Positions 23,308-30,998 of a stretch of 64,000 bases of DNA are shown here, piece by piece. A program made the translations under genes and the position numbers. Where the stretch lies: the NCBI RefSeq assembly GCF_030817415.1, contig NZ_JAUSZI010000001.1, positions 1 through 64,000 of the forward strand. The letters are read 5' to 3'. This DNA comes from Streptomyces umbrinus (lineage in GTDB: Bacteria; Actinomycetota; Actinomycetes; Streptomycetales; Streptomycetaceae). Under the pieces are notes generated by a model. That model made no database searches and was not told where the DNA came from. It worked only from the letters and a program-made list of their open reading frames with translations. The first letter of the stretch is position 1; every line of letters starts with the position of its first letter.

Positions 23308-24441
23308 TCAGCCGGTGAGCCGGACGGGCATGAGCGCGTAGCGCAGGCCCTGGTCGTCGCTGCCGTGGCCGCGCAGGATGGCCGGCTTGACGCTGGAGGT
23401 GAAGTGGAAATCGACGGCCTCAGCAGCCTCTGTGGTGAGGGCGTTGAGGCCGTCGATGAGGAAGCCCGGGTTGAAGGCGATGTTCAGGTCGCCGCCTTCG
23501 AGGGCGGTGGTCACGTTGTCGACGGCCTGGGCTTCGTCGCTGGTCCCGGCCTCCAGCACGAGAGTGCCGTCGGTGGTGAAGGTCAGCCGCACCGGGGTGT
23601 TCCCGGTGGCGACCAGGGCGACGCGCTGGACGGCCTCCTTGAGCGGGGCGATGTCCACCGTGGCGGTGTGAGCAAACTCGGAGGGGAACAGCGCACTGTA
23701 GGCGGGCAGGGAGCCTTCGAGGCCGCGCAGGGTGGTGGTGTGGTGGGCGTCGCGCAGGGTGAACAGGCCGCTGGCGCCGGGGGTCCCGGCCAGCGTCAGG
23801 TCCAGGGTGGCGGCTTCGGCAGCTGCCTTGGCGGCGTCCAGGAGGTCCTTGCCGGGGGCGAGGGCGGTGTGGTCGGCGTCCAGGTTGCAGTGTTTCCAGC
23901 TGATGGTGCGCACGGCGAACCGGTAGCGGTCGGTAGCGGTGAGCGTGAGGGTGCCGGCGTCCTGGTCGTGGCCAAGCGAGATTCCGGCGAGGGACGGAAC
24001 CGCGGTGTCGTTGCTGGCCGCGCAGGCGACCTGGCTGACGGCTTCGGCGAACGTCCCGCCGGACAGCGTCCCAGAGGCGGGTCCGGGCTGGGGGAGCTGC
24101 GGGTATTCCTCGATCGGCAGGGTGGGCAGCGTGAAGCGGGCACTGCCCGCCGACAGGATCAGGCGGGGCCCGGCAAGTTCGAACTGCACGACGCCGCGGA
24201 CGCGGGCGGCGATGTCGGCGAGCAGCCGACCCGACACGAGAGCGCGGCCGGGCTCGGCAACGGTGGCGGCGACGGTGATGTCGGTGGAGGTCTCGTAGTC
24301 GAAGCCGCTGATGCGCAGCGTGTCCTCGGCAGCGTCCAGGAGCAGACCGGCCAGCACGGGGACGGGCGGCCGGGCGGGCAGGCTTTGAGCGGCGTAGCTG
24401 ACGGCGGCGGCAAGGTCGGTGTGGTCGACGGTGAACTGCAC
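23308..24441 (-). CDS. dnaN: DNA polymerase III sliding clamp (beta)
   Basis: 377 aa, close to the chromosomal clamp length, so all three clamp domains are present. It begins MQFTVDHTDLAAAVSYAAQSLPARPPVPVLAGLLLDA and ends in the clamp tail YALMPVRLTG. TDRYRFAVR in the middle is the conserved second-domain strand, and PVRLTFTTDGTLVL the third. It would form a dimeric ring that tethers polymerases. A plasmid-borne clamp suggests a dedicated replication or mutagenic complex; the clamp-binding ImuB-like protein at 7928 is a possible partner. ATG 24441 follows AGGA. Two broken copies of its 3' end lie downstream. Confidence 0.9.
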   Translation of the reverse strand: MQFTVDHTDLAAAVSYAAQSLPARPPVPVLAGLLLDAAEDTLRISGFDYETSTDITVAATVAEPGRALVSGRLLADIAARVRGVVQFELAGPRLILSAGSARFTLPTLPIEEYPQLPQPGPASGTLSGGTFAEAVSQVACAASNDTAVPSLAGISLGHDQDAGTLTLTATDRYRFAVRTISWKHCNLDADHTALAPGKDLLDAAKAAAEAATLDLTLAGTPGASGLFTLRDAHHTTTLRGLEGSLPAYSALFPSEFAHTATVDIAPLKEAVQRVALVATGNTPVRLTFTTDGTLVLEAGTSDEAQAVDNVTTALEGGDLNIAFNPGFLIDGLNALTTEAAEAVDFHFTSSVKPAILRGHGSDDQGLRYALMPVRLTG

Positions 24442-24547
24442 GAAGGGGTCCTGTTCTGTGTCGATGGTCGGGAAACGGTCCGGGCGGGACCGCCTGGTTG
24501 CAGGCGGCCCCGCCCGGGCCGTGGGGGTGCAGAAGGAGGGGAGTGCG

Positions 24548-24913
24548 TCAGGGCGTGTGGTGCGGGTCGTCGTCGGGTCGCATCCAGCACCACTGCTCCA
24601 ACTCGTAGGCGGACAGCGCGCACAGCGGGATCTGGAGGCGCTGTCCGTACGGGTCTTCGACGGTGAGCTGGTCGGTGTCCCTACGGACGATGACCAGCAG
24701 TGCGGGGGCCGGGTCGGTGACGTCGGGACGCAGTGCCCATCCCTGGCCGGGCTCTGCCAGCAGCCACGGGTCCCCGGCGAGGACGCCCTCGCAGACGACC
24801 CGGTACGCGACGGTCTCCGGCAGCAGATCGTCCGTCATCAGCTCGCGGACCAGAGGCTGGATGACCCGGGCGGCGCGCTTGGGCCCGATGAGACGGTCAA
24901 CGATGGACTGCAT
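24548..24913 (-). CDS. Hypothetical protein
   Basis: 121 aa from ATG 24913, which overlaps the end of the upstream gene by 17 bases. Helical N-terminus (VDRLIGPKRAARVIQPLVRELMTDDLLPETVAYRVVCEGVL), a beta-rich centre (PALLVIVRRDTDQLTVEDPYGQRLQIPLCAL) and an acidic His-rich end. No known motif. It is next to dnaN in the same direction, 106 bases upstream. Confidence 0.65.
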   Translation of the reverse strand: MQSIVDRLIGPKRAARVIQPLVRELMTDDLLPETVAYRVVCEGVLAGDPWLLAEPGQGWALRPDVTDPAPALLVIVRRDTDQLTVEDPYGQRLQIPLCALSAYELEQWCWMRPDDDPHHTP

Positions 24914-25184
24914 GCTCGGGGTCCTTCCTCGAGGGCGGCATGTGCTCAGTGGTCGACGGGAGGCGGGGCGAGGGGATCTCGCCGCGCTCGACTGCCTGCA
25001 CGGCAGGGCCGGTTGGTGCGGGCTGGGGGAGTTGGAGGCGCCGCGCGAGGGCGTGGCGGGCGGACAGGTCGTGGGTGGGGTCGTGGATGAACGCGGCGAC
25101 TACGGCCATCTGGCCGCGCAGGCGTTGCAGTTCGTCCTCGGCAATGCGTAAGAGCTTCGGGGGTGTCGTGTGTGTGGCAGTCAC
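24897..25184 (-). CDS. Hypothetical protein
   Basis: 95 aa from GTG 25184, coupled to the ASCH gene stop through GTGA. One clear helix (LLRIAEDELQRLRGQMAVVAAFIHDPTHDLSARHALARRLQL) is followed by a Pro-rich, likely disordered tail. Unknown function; the tight coupling on both sides makes it a genuine operon member. Confidence 0.6.
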   Translation of the reverse strand: MTATHTTPPKLLRIAEDELQRLRGQMAVVAAFIHDPTHDLSARHALARRLQLPQPAPTGPAVQAVERGEIPSPRLPSTTEHMPPSRKDPEHAVHR

Positions 25185-25846
25185 GCGCCGGCCCCCTGTG
25201 CCGTGTACGGGGCGGTCAGTCGGCCGCTCAGGTGCGGGTTGGCGTCGGTGATCTGGCGCAGCAGCTTCGGGGTGGGGCGCCACAGGCGCTGTGCGCCGCG
25301 GGCGGGGACCGGCGTCGTCAGCCGCTGCACCCGCGCGAGCTCCCAGTGGAAGCAGCCGGGATCGGACCAGAACGTGCACGGCCCGTCGTCGTCGTGGATG
25401 CCGGTGAGGTCGGCGACGGCGACCACCGCCCCGCGCACCGGCTCGTAGTTGTCGTCCAGCCTCGCGCGTACATAGGGCAGAGTCGTGGCCCGGAGGTCGA
25501 CTTCGGCTCCGGCGTGGATGAGCAGGGTGCCGCGCCAGTGCGTGGACCAGACGCGGTTCTCGATCCGCTTGGCGACCCGGTCGTCCTCGATGGCGATCAG
25601 GTCCGACCAGGGCGGCCGGATGGTCAGGCAGCGCAGCGGAGTGCGGTCGTGGTCGGGCACGGTCTTGGGCCGGTTGGAGGCCGTGGCGAGCAGTTGGAGG
25701 TTGTGGTGCTGCTGCTGGGAGGTCAGCGGCCGTGCCCCGGCCGGGGTGCGGGTGCGGAAGTAGGTGCCGGTGGGGATGGCTTCGCGGGACAGCCGGGTGA
25801 GCAGTGGGCTGTCCGCGACGGGGGCAGCGCTCAGGTGGGACGCCAT
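25181..25846 (-). CDS. ASCH-domain protein
   Basis: 221 aa. The central region has the ASCH/PUA-like signature: LTIRPPWSDLIAIEDDRVAKRIENRVWSTHWRGTLLIHAG, then GAVVAVADLTGIHDD and WHWELARV-like FHWELARV. The family has a nucleic-acid or modified-nucleotide binding cavity, and some members hydrolyse N4-acetylcytidine. An N-terminal extension (residues 1-65) is unassigned. Its place among nucleotide-related genes suggests a role with modified bases, which is inference. Confidence 0.75.
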   Translation of the reverse strand: MASHLSAAPVADSPLLTRLSREAIPTGTYFRTRTPAGARPLTSQQQHHNLQLLATASNRPKTVPDHDRTPLRCLTIRPPWSDLIAIEDDRVAKRIENRVWSTHWRGTLLIHAGAEVDLRATTLPYVRARLDDNYEPVRGAVVAVADLTGIHDDDGPCTFWSDPGCFHWELARVQRLTTPVPARGAQRLWRPTPKLLRQITDANPHLSGRLTAPYTAQGAGA

Positions 25847-26039
25847 ACTGGGGTCCTCCCTCTCGTCTCGTACGGGATGGATGGGCCCGGGGCAGCCGAC
25901 TAGCCGCCAAGCACAGGCGGCTGTCCCAGGGCGGAACTTGAGGTCGAAGTCGCTGGAGTTGGTCCAGCTGGAGGGGCTCCTCCAGCCGCTGTACTGTCCC
26001 GGTCCCTGCGGGAGCCGGCCGGGACAACGCAGAGTGCGC

Positions 26040-26528
26040 TCAACTCACGGACGGTTCAGCGAGCTCGGAAGCCAGGTGGACGGTGCCGAAGCCTTCGGCG
26101 AGCAGCTGCTCGCGGGTGGGCGTCAGCTCATGGAGTTCGCGTACGACGTGCGGCGGAACAACCCGGTCGCGGGCGGTGTTCTGTGTCTCCACCGTGGCGA
26201 GCGGGACGTCGAACAGGACTGCTGTGGTGGGGCGTTGCCAGTAGCGGGCGCGGGCCAGTAGTCCGGCTCTCACGTGCGCCATGACGTTGGTGGAGTCGAG
26301 AATCGTGCAGAGGTTCCGGGCCAGCCGCGCGTCCAGGAGCAGGTTCTGGATCTTGGCTGCGACCGGGGTTGCGGTCTGGTCGGCCTCGGAGTCGGTCGCG
26401 GCCAGCCGGTAAAGATCGAGGCAGATGCGCCAGCTGGCGGGGTACCGGGCGGCGAAGGTCGACTTGCCGCAGCCGGGCGGGCCGACCAGGGCGCACACGG
26501 TGCCGGCGGGCAGGGTCAGCGGTTGCAT
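26040..26528 (-). CDS. P-loop kinase-like ATPase
   Basis: 162 aa from ATG 26528. Walker A GPPGCGKS at residues 16-23 and ILDSTN in the middle match the polynucleotide kinase/Zeta-toxin-like AAA_33 group of small kinases. The C-terminal half has RARYWQRPTTAVLFDVPLATVETQNTARDRVVPPHVVRELHE, the lid-type region. Likely phosphorylates a nucleotide, nucleic acid end or small molecule. It lies 77 bases downstream of the methyltransferase gene. Confidence 0.75.
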   Translation of the reverse strand: MQPLTLPAGTVCALVGPPGCGKSTFAARYPASWRICLDLYRLAATDSEADQTATPVAAKIQNLLLDARLARNLCTILDSTNVMAHVRAGLLARARYWQRPTTAVLFDVPLATVETQNTARDRVVPPHVVRELHELTPTREQLLAEGFGTVHLASELAEPSVS

Positions 26529-26605
26529 CGGGTCCTTTCAGTGGAAGGGGCCCCGGCCGTGCCTGCACGGCGGCGGGCACGGCGCTCGGGGCGGGTGGGC
26601 GGCGG

Positions 26606-28399
26606 TCAGCCGGAAGTACGGTCAAACGTGTGGATGACGGCTCGAAGCCGGGACCCGATCCACGCTCCGACCTGCGGGGATACGGCGTTACCGAACCCGT
26701 CGACCTGGCCGCTGGCGGGACCCCAGACGGTGAAGGTGCCGCGGTAGTCGCGGAAATTCACGTCGAAGCCGCAGCCTCGGCCGATCTCATGGGCAGCCAT
26801 CATGCGGAAGTAGCAGTCCTCAAGCGGCAGATCCGTGAGCGCGGCCCGCCACTGCGCCATGAGCAGAGCAGTCGTGTCGCGGGCGGTGAGCGTGCCCAGC
26901 GGGTCACTGAGCGGGTGCGGCGCGGTCTCGTTCCCTGTGGCGCCGTTCTGCTTGAACCAGCCGGCGGCAGAGACGACGCCGGGGATCTGCTCGGCAGTGA
27001 ACGTCGGCATCGCCTCGGTGTGCACCGCAGGGACGGTGTTCTTCCGGTAGGGGACGACTCCGGAGGACACCACGGCGAGGGTCTCCGAGCCGACCTGGGT
27101 GGGCAGCGGCTCGCCGACACCGCGCGGGCCGCCCTGGAAGTTGTCGACCGCGATCGCGACCGGCGGCGTGAGGAGCCCCGTGGTGTTGGTGGCAGGCTGA
27201 GCCCACAACGGCTGGTCGAAGCCACGCGAACGGCAGTTGGATCCCGGACGCTCGAATGTGTTCCCGGCGGCGGCGATGATCGCGCCGGTCGACAGCATCG
27301 AGGGCTCCTGCCGGCTGGTCTGCGTCACCACCGGCTGCCACGGATGCCGCCCGGAGCCGTGCACGGCCGGCGACGGAATGAGCACCGCGGGGAAGTCGGC
27401 GAACCGCTGGCGGCACCGTTCCGCGCGGGCCATCGTCGACCGTGCGAGCGGCCCGGTGAACCCGTCCTTGAACGTCTTGACCGGCTTGTCGCCGATCCGA
27501 ATCCCGAGGTCGCTTAGATCGAGCGCAGCCAGCGACGGCGTCATCGGCGGGACGACTTCACGGCGGCAGCTCGGGCACCGGTAGTTGTACTGCTTGCCGT
27601 AGCGCACCGACCCGCTGTCCGGGACCCCGGTCTTCCACGTCCACACCGCCTCAACATCCCTGTCGCAGTGCAGGCACCGCGACACCGGCCGGTGGTCGAG
27701 GTCAGGGGCGGGCAAGGACTTGTCCCAGAACGCGATGTACAGCCGGTCGCGCGACTGCGGCACACCGAAGAACATCGAGTTCAGGTACAGCACCTTGTGC
27801 CGGTAGTTGAGCAGATCGAACTGCCGCAACCACCACCGGTAGGTGCTGCCGTCGCCGACCTTCGGGCGGTTCGGGAGCGCGGGCCCCCACGAGGTGAGTT
27901 CCGTCGTGCACTCAACGAGGATCAGCCGCGGGTGGTGCTTGGCGGCGTAGTGCAGGACGCACGACGCTGTCGCCCGATCCCGCTCGGACTTCGTGACCCG
28001 TGCCTCATAGTCGGGGTCGTCGAAGCCGAACAAGGTCAAGCCCTGCTCATATGCCTTGATCGTGTTTGCCTGGCTATGGCTGGTGCAGCTCACGCCCGCA
28101 GCCAGGAGGTCCGCTGCGGGGAGGTCCCGGGCGTCGTGGTAGTCGGCTGCTTCGGGGTCGACCAGGTCGGCGATCCAGTGCTCGGCCTCGGGGTGATTCG
28201 CCTCGTGGACCTGGACTTTGTACGGGTCGTGGTTTGCGGCCATGATCGTGGTGAACCCGGCGTCCCCAATGCCTTTGGTGAGGCCGCCGAAGCCGGAGAA
28301 CAAGTCGACGGCGACGTAGTCGTCGTGGCGGAACCGGCGGCGTCTGGTGGCCGGCCGGTGCGTGGCGGTGCGGCGCTTCTTCTTGGACACGGGGGCCAT
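26606..28399 (-). CDS. Divergent C5-cytosine DNA methyltransferase
   Basis: 597 aa from ATG 28399, overlapping the whiB stop (TGATG). Motif I VDLFSGFGG is at residues 31-39. Motif IV is GVSCTSHS with the catalytic Cys at 105 (the usual PCQ is changed). Motif VI is VECTTEL with Glu 163 (ENV usual). Motif VIII is VPQSRDRLYI, IX YFRMMAAHEIGRGCGF and X GFGNAVSP. Between VIII and IX lies a long target-recognition region with a four-cysteine ribbon (CLHCDRD...CPSCRRE). It should transfer a methyl, or possibly another one-carbon unit, to cytosine C5. No paired nuclease is seen, so it may be protective or anti-restriction. Confidence 0.85.
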   Translation of the reverse strand: MAPVSKKKRRTATHRPATRRRRFRHDDYVAVDLFSGFGGLTKGIGDAGFTTIMAANHDPYKVQVHEANHPEAEHWIADLVDPEAADYHDARDLPAADLLAAGVSCTSHSQANTIKAYEQGLTLFGFDDPDYEARVTKSERDRATASCVLHYAAKHHPRLILVECTTELTSWGPALPNRPKVGDGSTYRWWLRQFDLLNYRHKVLYLNSMFFGVPQSRDRLYIAFWDKSLPAPDLDHRPVSRCLHCDRDVEAVWTWKTGVPDSGSVRYGKQYNYRCPSCRREVVPPMTPSLAALDLSDLGIRIGDKPVKTFKDGFTGPLARSTMARAERCRQRFADFPAVLIPSPAVHGSGRHPWQPVVTQTSRQEPSMLSTGAIIAAAGNTFERPGSNCRSRGFDQPLWAQPATNTTGLLTPPVAIAVDNFQGGPRGVGEPLPTQVGSETLAVVSSGVVPYRKNTVPAVHTEAMPTFTAEQIPGVVSAAGWFKQNGATGNETAPHPLSDPLGTLTARDTTALLMAQWRAALTDLPLEDCYFRMMAAHEIGRGCGFDVNFRDYRGTFTVWGPASGQVDGFGNAVSPQVGAWIGSRLRAVIHTFDRTSG

Positions 28400-28725
28400 C
28401 AGGCGACGACACCGACCCAGTCGAGTCCGTGGCGCAGCTGGAGGCGGCGGCGCAGACCGGCGCGGTCCCAGGAGGTGGTCGCAGCCCAGATGCCGGTGGG
28501 GGTCAACTTCGGGTTGGCGAGCGCCCACTTGAGGCAGCCGGCCGCGATCGGGCAGCCGCGGCAGGCCGTGCGGGCACGCTCGATGCGGTCCCGGTCGTCC
28601 TTGCTGTTCTGACCGAGCTCATGGACGAACAGAGCGGGGTCCGTGCGGCAGGCCAGCGTCGTGTTGGTGTGGGGGAAGGGGATCCGGGGATCGGCCTCGG
28701 GGGCCGGTGCGGTCGCAGTGCGCAT
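28399..28725 (-). CDS. WhiB-family transcription factor
   Basis: 108 aa from ATG 28725 with AAGGAGGG upstream. Four iron-sulfur cysteines are at 26, 55, 58 and 64 in the TLAC...CRGCPIAAGC arrangement, followed by the GIWAATT turn (GVWGG in others) and a basic C-terminus (DRAGLRRRLQLRH) for DNA contact. WhiB proteins carry a [4Fe-4S] cluster and act with the housekeeping sigma factor. It is the first gene of a unit with the methyltransferase and probably controls genes of this element. Confidence 0.9.
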   Translation of the reverse strand: MRTATAPAPEADPRIPFPHTNTTLACRTDPALFVHELGQNSKDDRDRIERARTACRGCPIAAGCLKWALANPKLTPTGIWAATTSWDRAGLRRRLQLRHGLDWVGVVA

Positions 28726-28782
28726 GGATGAGCCCTCCTTGCGGAGCGATCGAAGAATGAGGGGAGAAGAGGTGCCGCGCCG

Positions 28783-29064
28783 TCAGGCGTGGTCGTCGGC
28801 GGCCTTGCCGCGCTTGGGCTGCGGGTCGGAGGCAAACCGGCCCTGCCGTGCTTTCACGGGGTTGGCGGTGATCCACTCCTCGGCACAGACCTTGTGGACC
28901 GGTTCGTCACGGTGGGAGCGCATCGGCGTCGGCTCCGTGCACAGCACGCACGGCAGGTCCCGCCAGCGGTCGAAATGCTGGTGGTGCTTCCAGACCAGGA
29001 GCTCGCCGGGAGCCGGAACCAGGCCCGGCTCGAACGGCTCCGGCTTACGGGGCCTGGCAGTCAT
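28783..29064 (-). CDS. Small Cys/His-rich protein
   Basis: 93 aa from ATG 29064, overlapping the upstream stop by four bases. It has CVLCTEPTPMRSHRDEPVHKVCAEEW, an HNH-like or zinc-ribbon arrangement (CxxC, H, H, C). The full catalytic HNH triad is not clear. Basic C-terminus. It may be a nucleic acid-binding protein; unknown function. Confidence 0.6.
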   Translation of the reverse strand: MTARPRKPEPFEPGLVPAPGELLVWKHHQHFDRWRDLPCVLCTEPTPMRSHRDEPVHKVCAEEWITANPVKARQGRFASDPQPKRGKAADDHA

Positions 29065-29762
29065 GCGGCGGGCAGATGGGTGCCGGGGCGGCCTGGGCGG
29101 CGGCCGTGGACCGCGGGCGCGTAGGCGTCCTGACGGGTCGCCACATACCCGAGCGGCTGCTGGCCCGTCTTGACCTGATACATCGCCGTGTCCGCGCCGC
29201 GCAGGAGCCGGGAGGCGCCGGCCGCGTCGGGCAGGTCGGATGCGCGGGCGATACCGATGGACACCGCCGGGCGCAGGATCTGCCCCTCGATGTCGCGCAG
29301 CGGTTGCCCGTCGTGATGGACCGGCTGTGCCAGCACCTCGCGCAGCGCGAGGACCTCGCGGACCGCCGCGGCGCGCGGCAGCAGCAGCGCGACGCCGAAC
29401 TCGTCACCACCCAGGCGGGCGGCGAGCCCGCTCCGGCCGGCGGCCCACGCACTCAGGCGACGGCCGGTCGCGGCGATCAGGGCGTCACCGGCGGCGTGCC
29501 CGAAGCGGTCGTTGACGGTCTTCAGGCCGTCGACGTCGGCGACCAGGACGTGCAAGTACTCGCGGCGGGCGCGGGCAAGCCGGTCGACCCGGTCGATGAG
29601 GATGTCGCGGCCGGGCAGGCCGGTGAGCGGGTCGCGGCGGGCGGTGTGCAGCTGGCGGCGTACGCGGACGTCGTCCGCGAGGACCGCCAGGGCGAGCGGC
29701 ACCGCGGTTGCGGCGATGACGAGTGTGCGGGACGGCAGCCGTAAGGCGCCGGATCCGGGCAT
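29061..29762 (-). CDS. GGDEF-domain diguanylate cyclase-like protein
   Basis: 233 aa from ATG 29762. One N-terminal transmembrane segment (TLVIAATAVPLALAVLA) is followed by RRDPLTGLPGR, metal-site VADVDGLKTVNDRFGHAAGD and an intact GGDEF at residues 118-122, then SIGIARA and the final ADTAMY helix. All residues needed for making cyclic di-GMP seem present. c-di-GMP controls development in Streptomyces, so a plasmid copy could alter host sporulation. A terminator at 29800 lies upstream of it. Confidence 0.85.
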   Translation of the reverse strand: MPGSGALRLPSRTLVIAATAVPLALAVLADDVRVRRQLHTARRDPLTGLPGRDILIDRVDRLARARREYLHVLVADVDGLKTVNDRFGHAAGDALIAATGRRLSAWAAGRSGLAARLGGDEFGVALLLPRAAAVREVLALREVLAQPVHHDGQPLRDIEGQILRPAVSIGIARASDLPDAAGASRLLRGADTAMYQVKTGQQPLGYVATRQDAYAPAVHGRRPGRPGTHLPAA

Positions 29763-29799
29763 GATGGTCTCCGTTCTCGCCCTTGCGGGCGGGCATGGG

Positions 29800-29840
29800 A
29801 GAGGCGCACCCCGGCTGTCCAGGCTTGGGGGTGCGCCTCT
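29800..29840. terminator. Hairpin terminator
   Basis: AGAGGCGCACCCC (29800-29812) pairs with GGGGTGCGCCTCT (29828-29840), followed by TGTCTTT. It isolates the gene at 29962 from the GGDEF gene. Confidence 0.8.
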
Positions 29841-29961
29841 TGTCTTTGATCATTCGTTCCTGGTCTGACCAGGCGGTCGGGCGTGCTGGAAGGTGCTTGT
29901 CGTCTCGCGACGGAGACGGGAAGCATCCGGGGCGGCCGGCCTGCCTCCTAGCTGTGCCATC

Positions 29962-30237
29962 TCAGGAGGTTGGTGCCCCGGCCTTGCTCATCGCTCGGTA
30001 GGCGGCGAGCATGTCGCCGATCTTCTGCCGCGACTTGCCCAACTCCCGGGCGATCTCGGCCTGGGTCCAGTCGCCGCTGTCGACGGCTTCGGCGATGGCG
30101 GCGCCACGCTCGTGGGCGAGCGCGCCCTTGGCGACGTCGATCAGTTCGGGGGCGCGGCGGGCCCGTTCGAGGGGAGGCAGCGCGGCGAGCTGCTGGAGCG
30201 CGGTGATGAGTTCGGGGAGTGTGGCCGGCCTAGTCAT
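29962..30237 (-). CDS. Small helix-turn-helix protein
   Basis: 91 aa from ATG 30237. Helical throughout; the C-terminal half has a clear HTH (DSGDWTQAEIARELGKSRQKIGDMLAAYRAM). It probably binds DNA as a local regulator or a structural protein. It is preceded by a small hairpin (30262-30287) and the gene at 30295. Confidence 0.7.
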   Translation of the reverse strand: MTRPATLPELITALQQLAALPPLERARRAPELIDVAKGALAHERGAAIAEAVDSGDWTQAEIARELGKSRQKIGDMLAAYRAMSKAGAPTS

Positions 30238-30261
30238 GGGCGTTCTCGTTTCTTCGTGCGG

Positions 30262-30287
30262 GAGGGGGCCGGTTTCCCGGCCCCCTC
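30262..30287. terminator. Hairpin terminator
   Basis: GAGGGGGCCGG pairs with CCGGCCCCCTC across a short T-rich loop, directly downstream of the gene at 30295. Confidence 0.7.
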
Positions 30288-30294
30288 GGTTGGT

Positions 30295-30504
30295 CTAGTT
30301 CATGAACTCCGCGTATCCGCTCTGCCGGCCTTCGAGGACTAACCGGCCGGTCCGCCGGTCGCTGAGCTCCAACTTGTGGGTGCTGTCGTAGCGGGCGGCC
30401 CACTCGTCGAACATCTCGTAGGCGGTGTCCTCGTCGACCTTGAAGTAGAACCGCTTGACCGGGGTCTTGTCGGCGTTCTTGATCTCGATCTGGTAGGTCT
30501 TCAT
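30295..30504 (-). CDS. Small protein under a palindromic operator
   Basis: 69 aa from ATG 30504 with GAGAGGG upstream. A beta-beta-alpha-beta pattern (KTYQIEIKNADKTPVKRFYFKVDEDTAYEMFDEWAARYDSTHKLELSDRRTGRLVLEG) and no cysteines. Unknown family. Its promoter (TTGACC, 17 bases, TACATT) is overlaid by CsoR-like palindromes, so it should be regulated by a ligand-sensing repressor. Confidence 0.7.
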   Translation of the reverse strand: MKTYQIEIKNADKTPVKRFYFKVDEDTAYEMFDEWAARYDSTHKLELSDRRTGRLVLEGRQSGYAEFMN

Positions 30505-30544
30505 CTCCGCTGCCCTCTCTGCTGTTGTCGTCCTTACACATGTA

Positions 30545-30573
30545 AATGTACCCCCCTAAGGGGGTACGGTCAA
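30545..30573 (-). promoter_or_regulatory. Promoter of the gene at 30295
   Basis: On the minus strand TTGACC (30568-30573) and TACATT (30545-30550) stand 17 bases apart, a good housekeeping-sigma promoter. The ATG is about 40 bases downstream. Confidence 0.65.
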
Positions 30574-30586
30574 CCCTAGGGGGGTA
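30548..30586. promoter_or_regulatory. CsoR-like operator pair
   Basis: GTACCCCCCTAAGGGGGTAC (30548-30567) fills the spacer between the -35 and -10 boxes. ACCCTAGGGGGGTA (30573-30586) overlaps the -35 box. The TACCCC-centre-GGGGTA form is the one described for CsoR/RcnR-family repressors. No csoR gene lies in the window. Confidence 0.55.
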
Positions 30587-30815
30587 CATTCTTCAAGATT
30601 TTCAGTCCGGGGCTCTGACCAGGACTTTCGCGTCGCCGGTGCCGTGCAGCTGGTCGAAGGACGCCAAGCCGTAGACATCCCACAGCAGCTCTCGTTCGAA
30701 GACTTCGTGTAACCAACGTCCCGAGACACCACACCTAGCCGATGCTGCGGCCGTCCCCGGGGTCCCGGGCCGGTACCCAGTGGCTGACGCCGTGGTTCGG
30801 GCTGAGCATGGACGT

Positions 30816-30971
30816 ATGGCATCCACACCGATGGACCGTGAGTCAGCCGACCGCATCGGCGATGCCGCGGCGCGGGACCCGGAGAGTCCGACCGCAGTGT
30901 CGGGATTCGATGAGCGGGCCGACGCGGCAGCAGAACGCAACGAGCCGGACGACTGGGATGACGACGACTGA
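30816..30971 (+). CDS. Small acidic protein
   Basis: 51 aa: MASTPMDRESADRIGDAAAR, DPESPTAVSGFDERADAAAERNE and an Asp-rich tail. Short proteins with this SPTAxSGFxxRA...AADRN pattern recur in Streptomyces as I remember them. The ribosome site is weak. Function unknown; an isolated plus-strand gene between minus-strand units. The upstream stretch 30588-30815 shows only a short orphan reading frame tail on the minus strand. Confidence 0.45.
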   Translation: MASTPMDRESADRIGDAAARDPESPTAVSGFDERADAAAERNEPDDWDDDD

Positions 30972-30998
30972 GTGAGGCGGCTGCCGAAGGTGCCGTGG

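Noticed and set aside
30602..30727. Minus-strand frame ending WLHEVFERELLWDVYGLASF with a protein-like look
   Set aside because: No start codon with a ribosome site and no recognised family; at most a remnant. The upstream part of the same frame is Ser/Arg-rich antisense to a small plus-strand gene.
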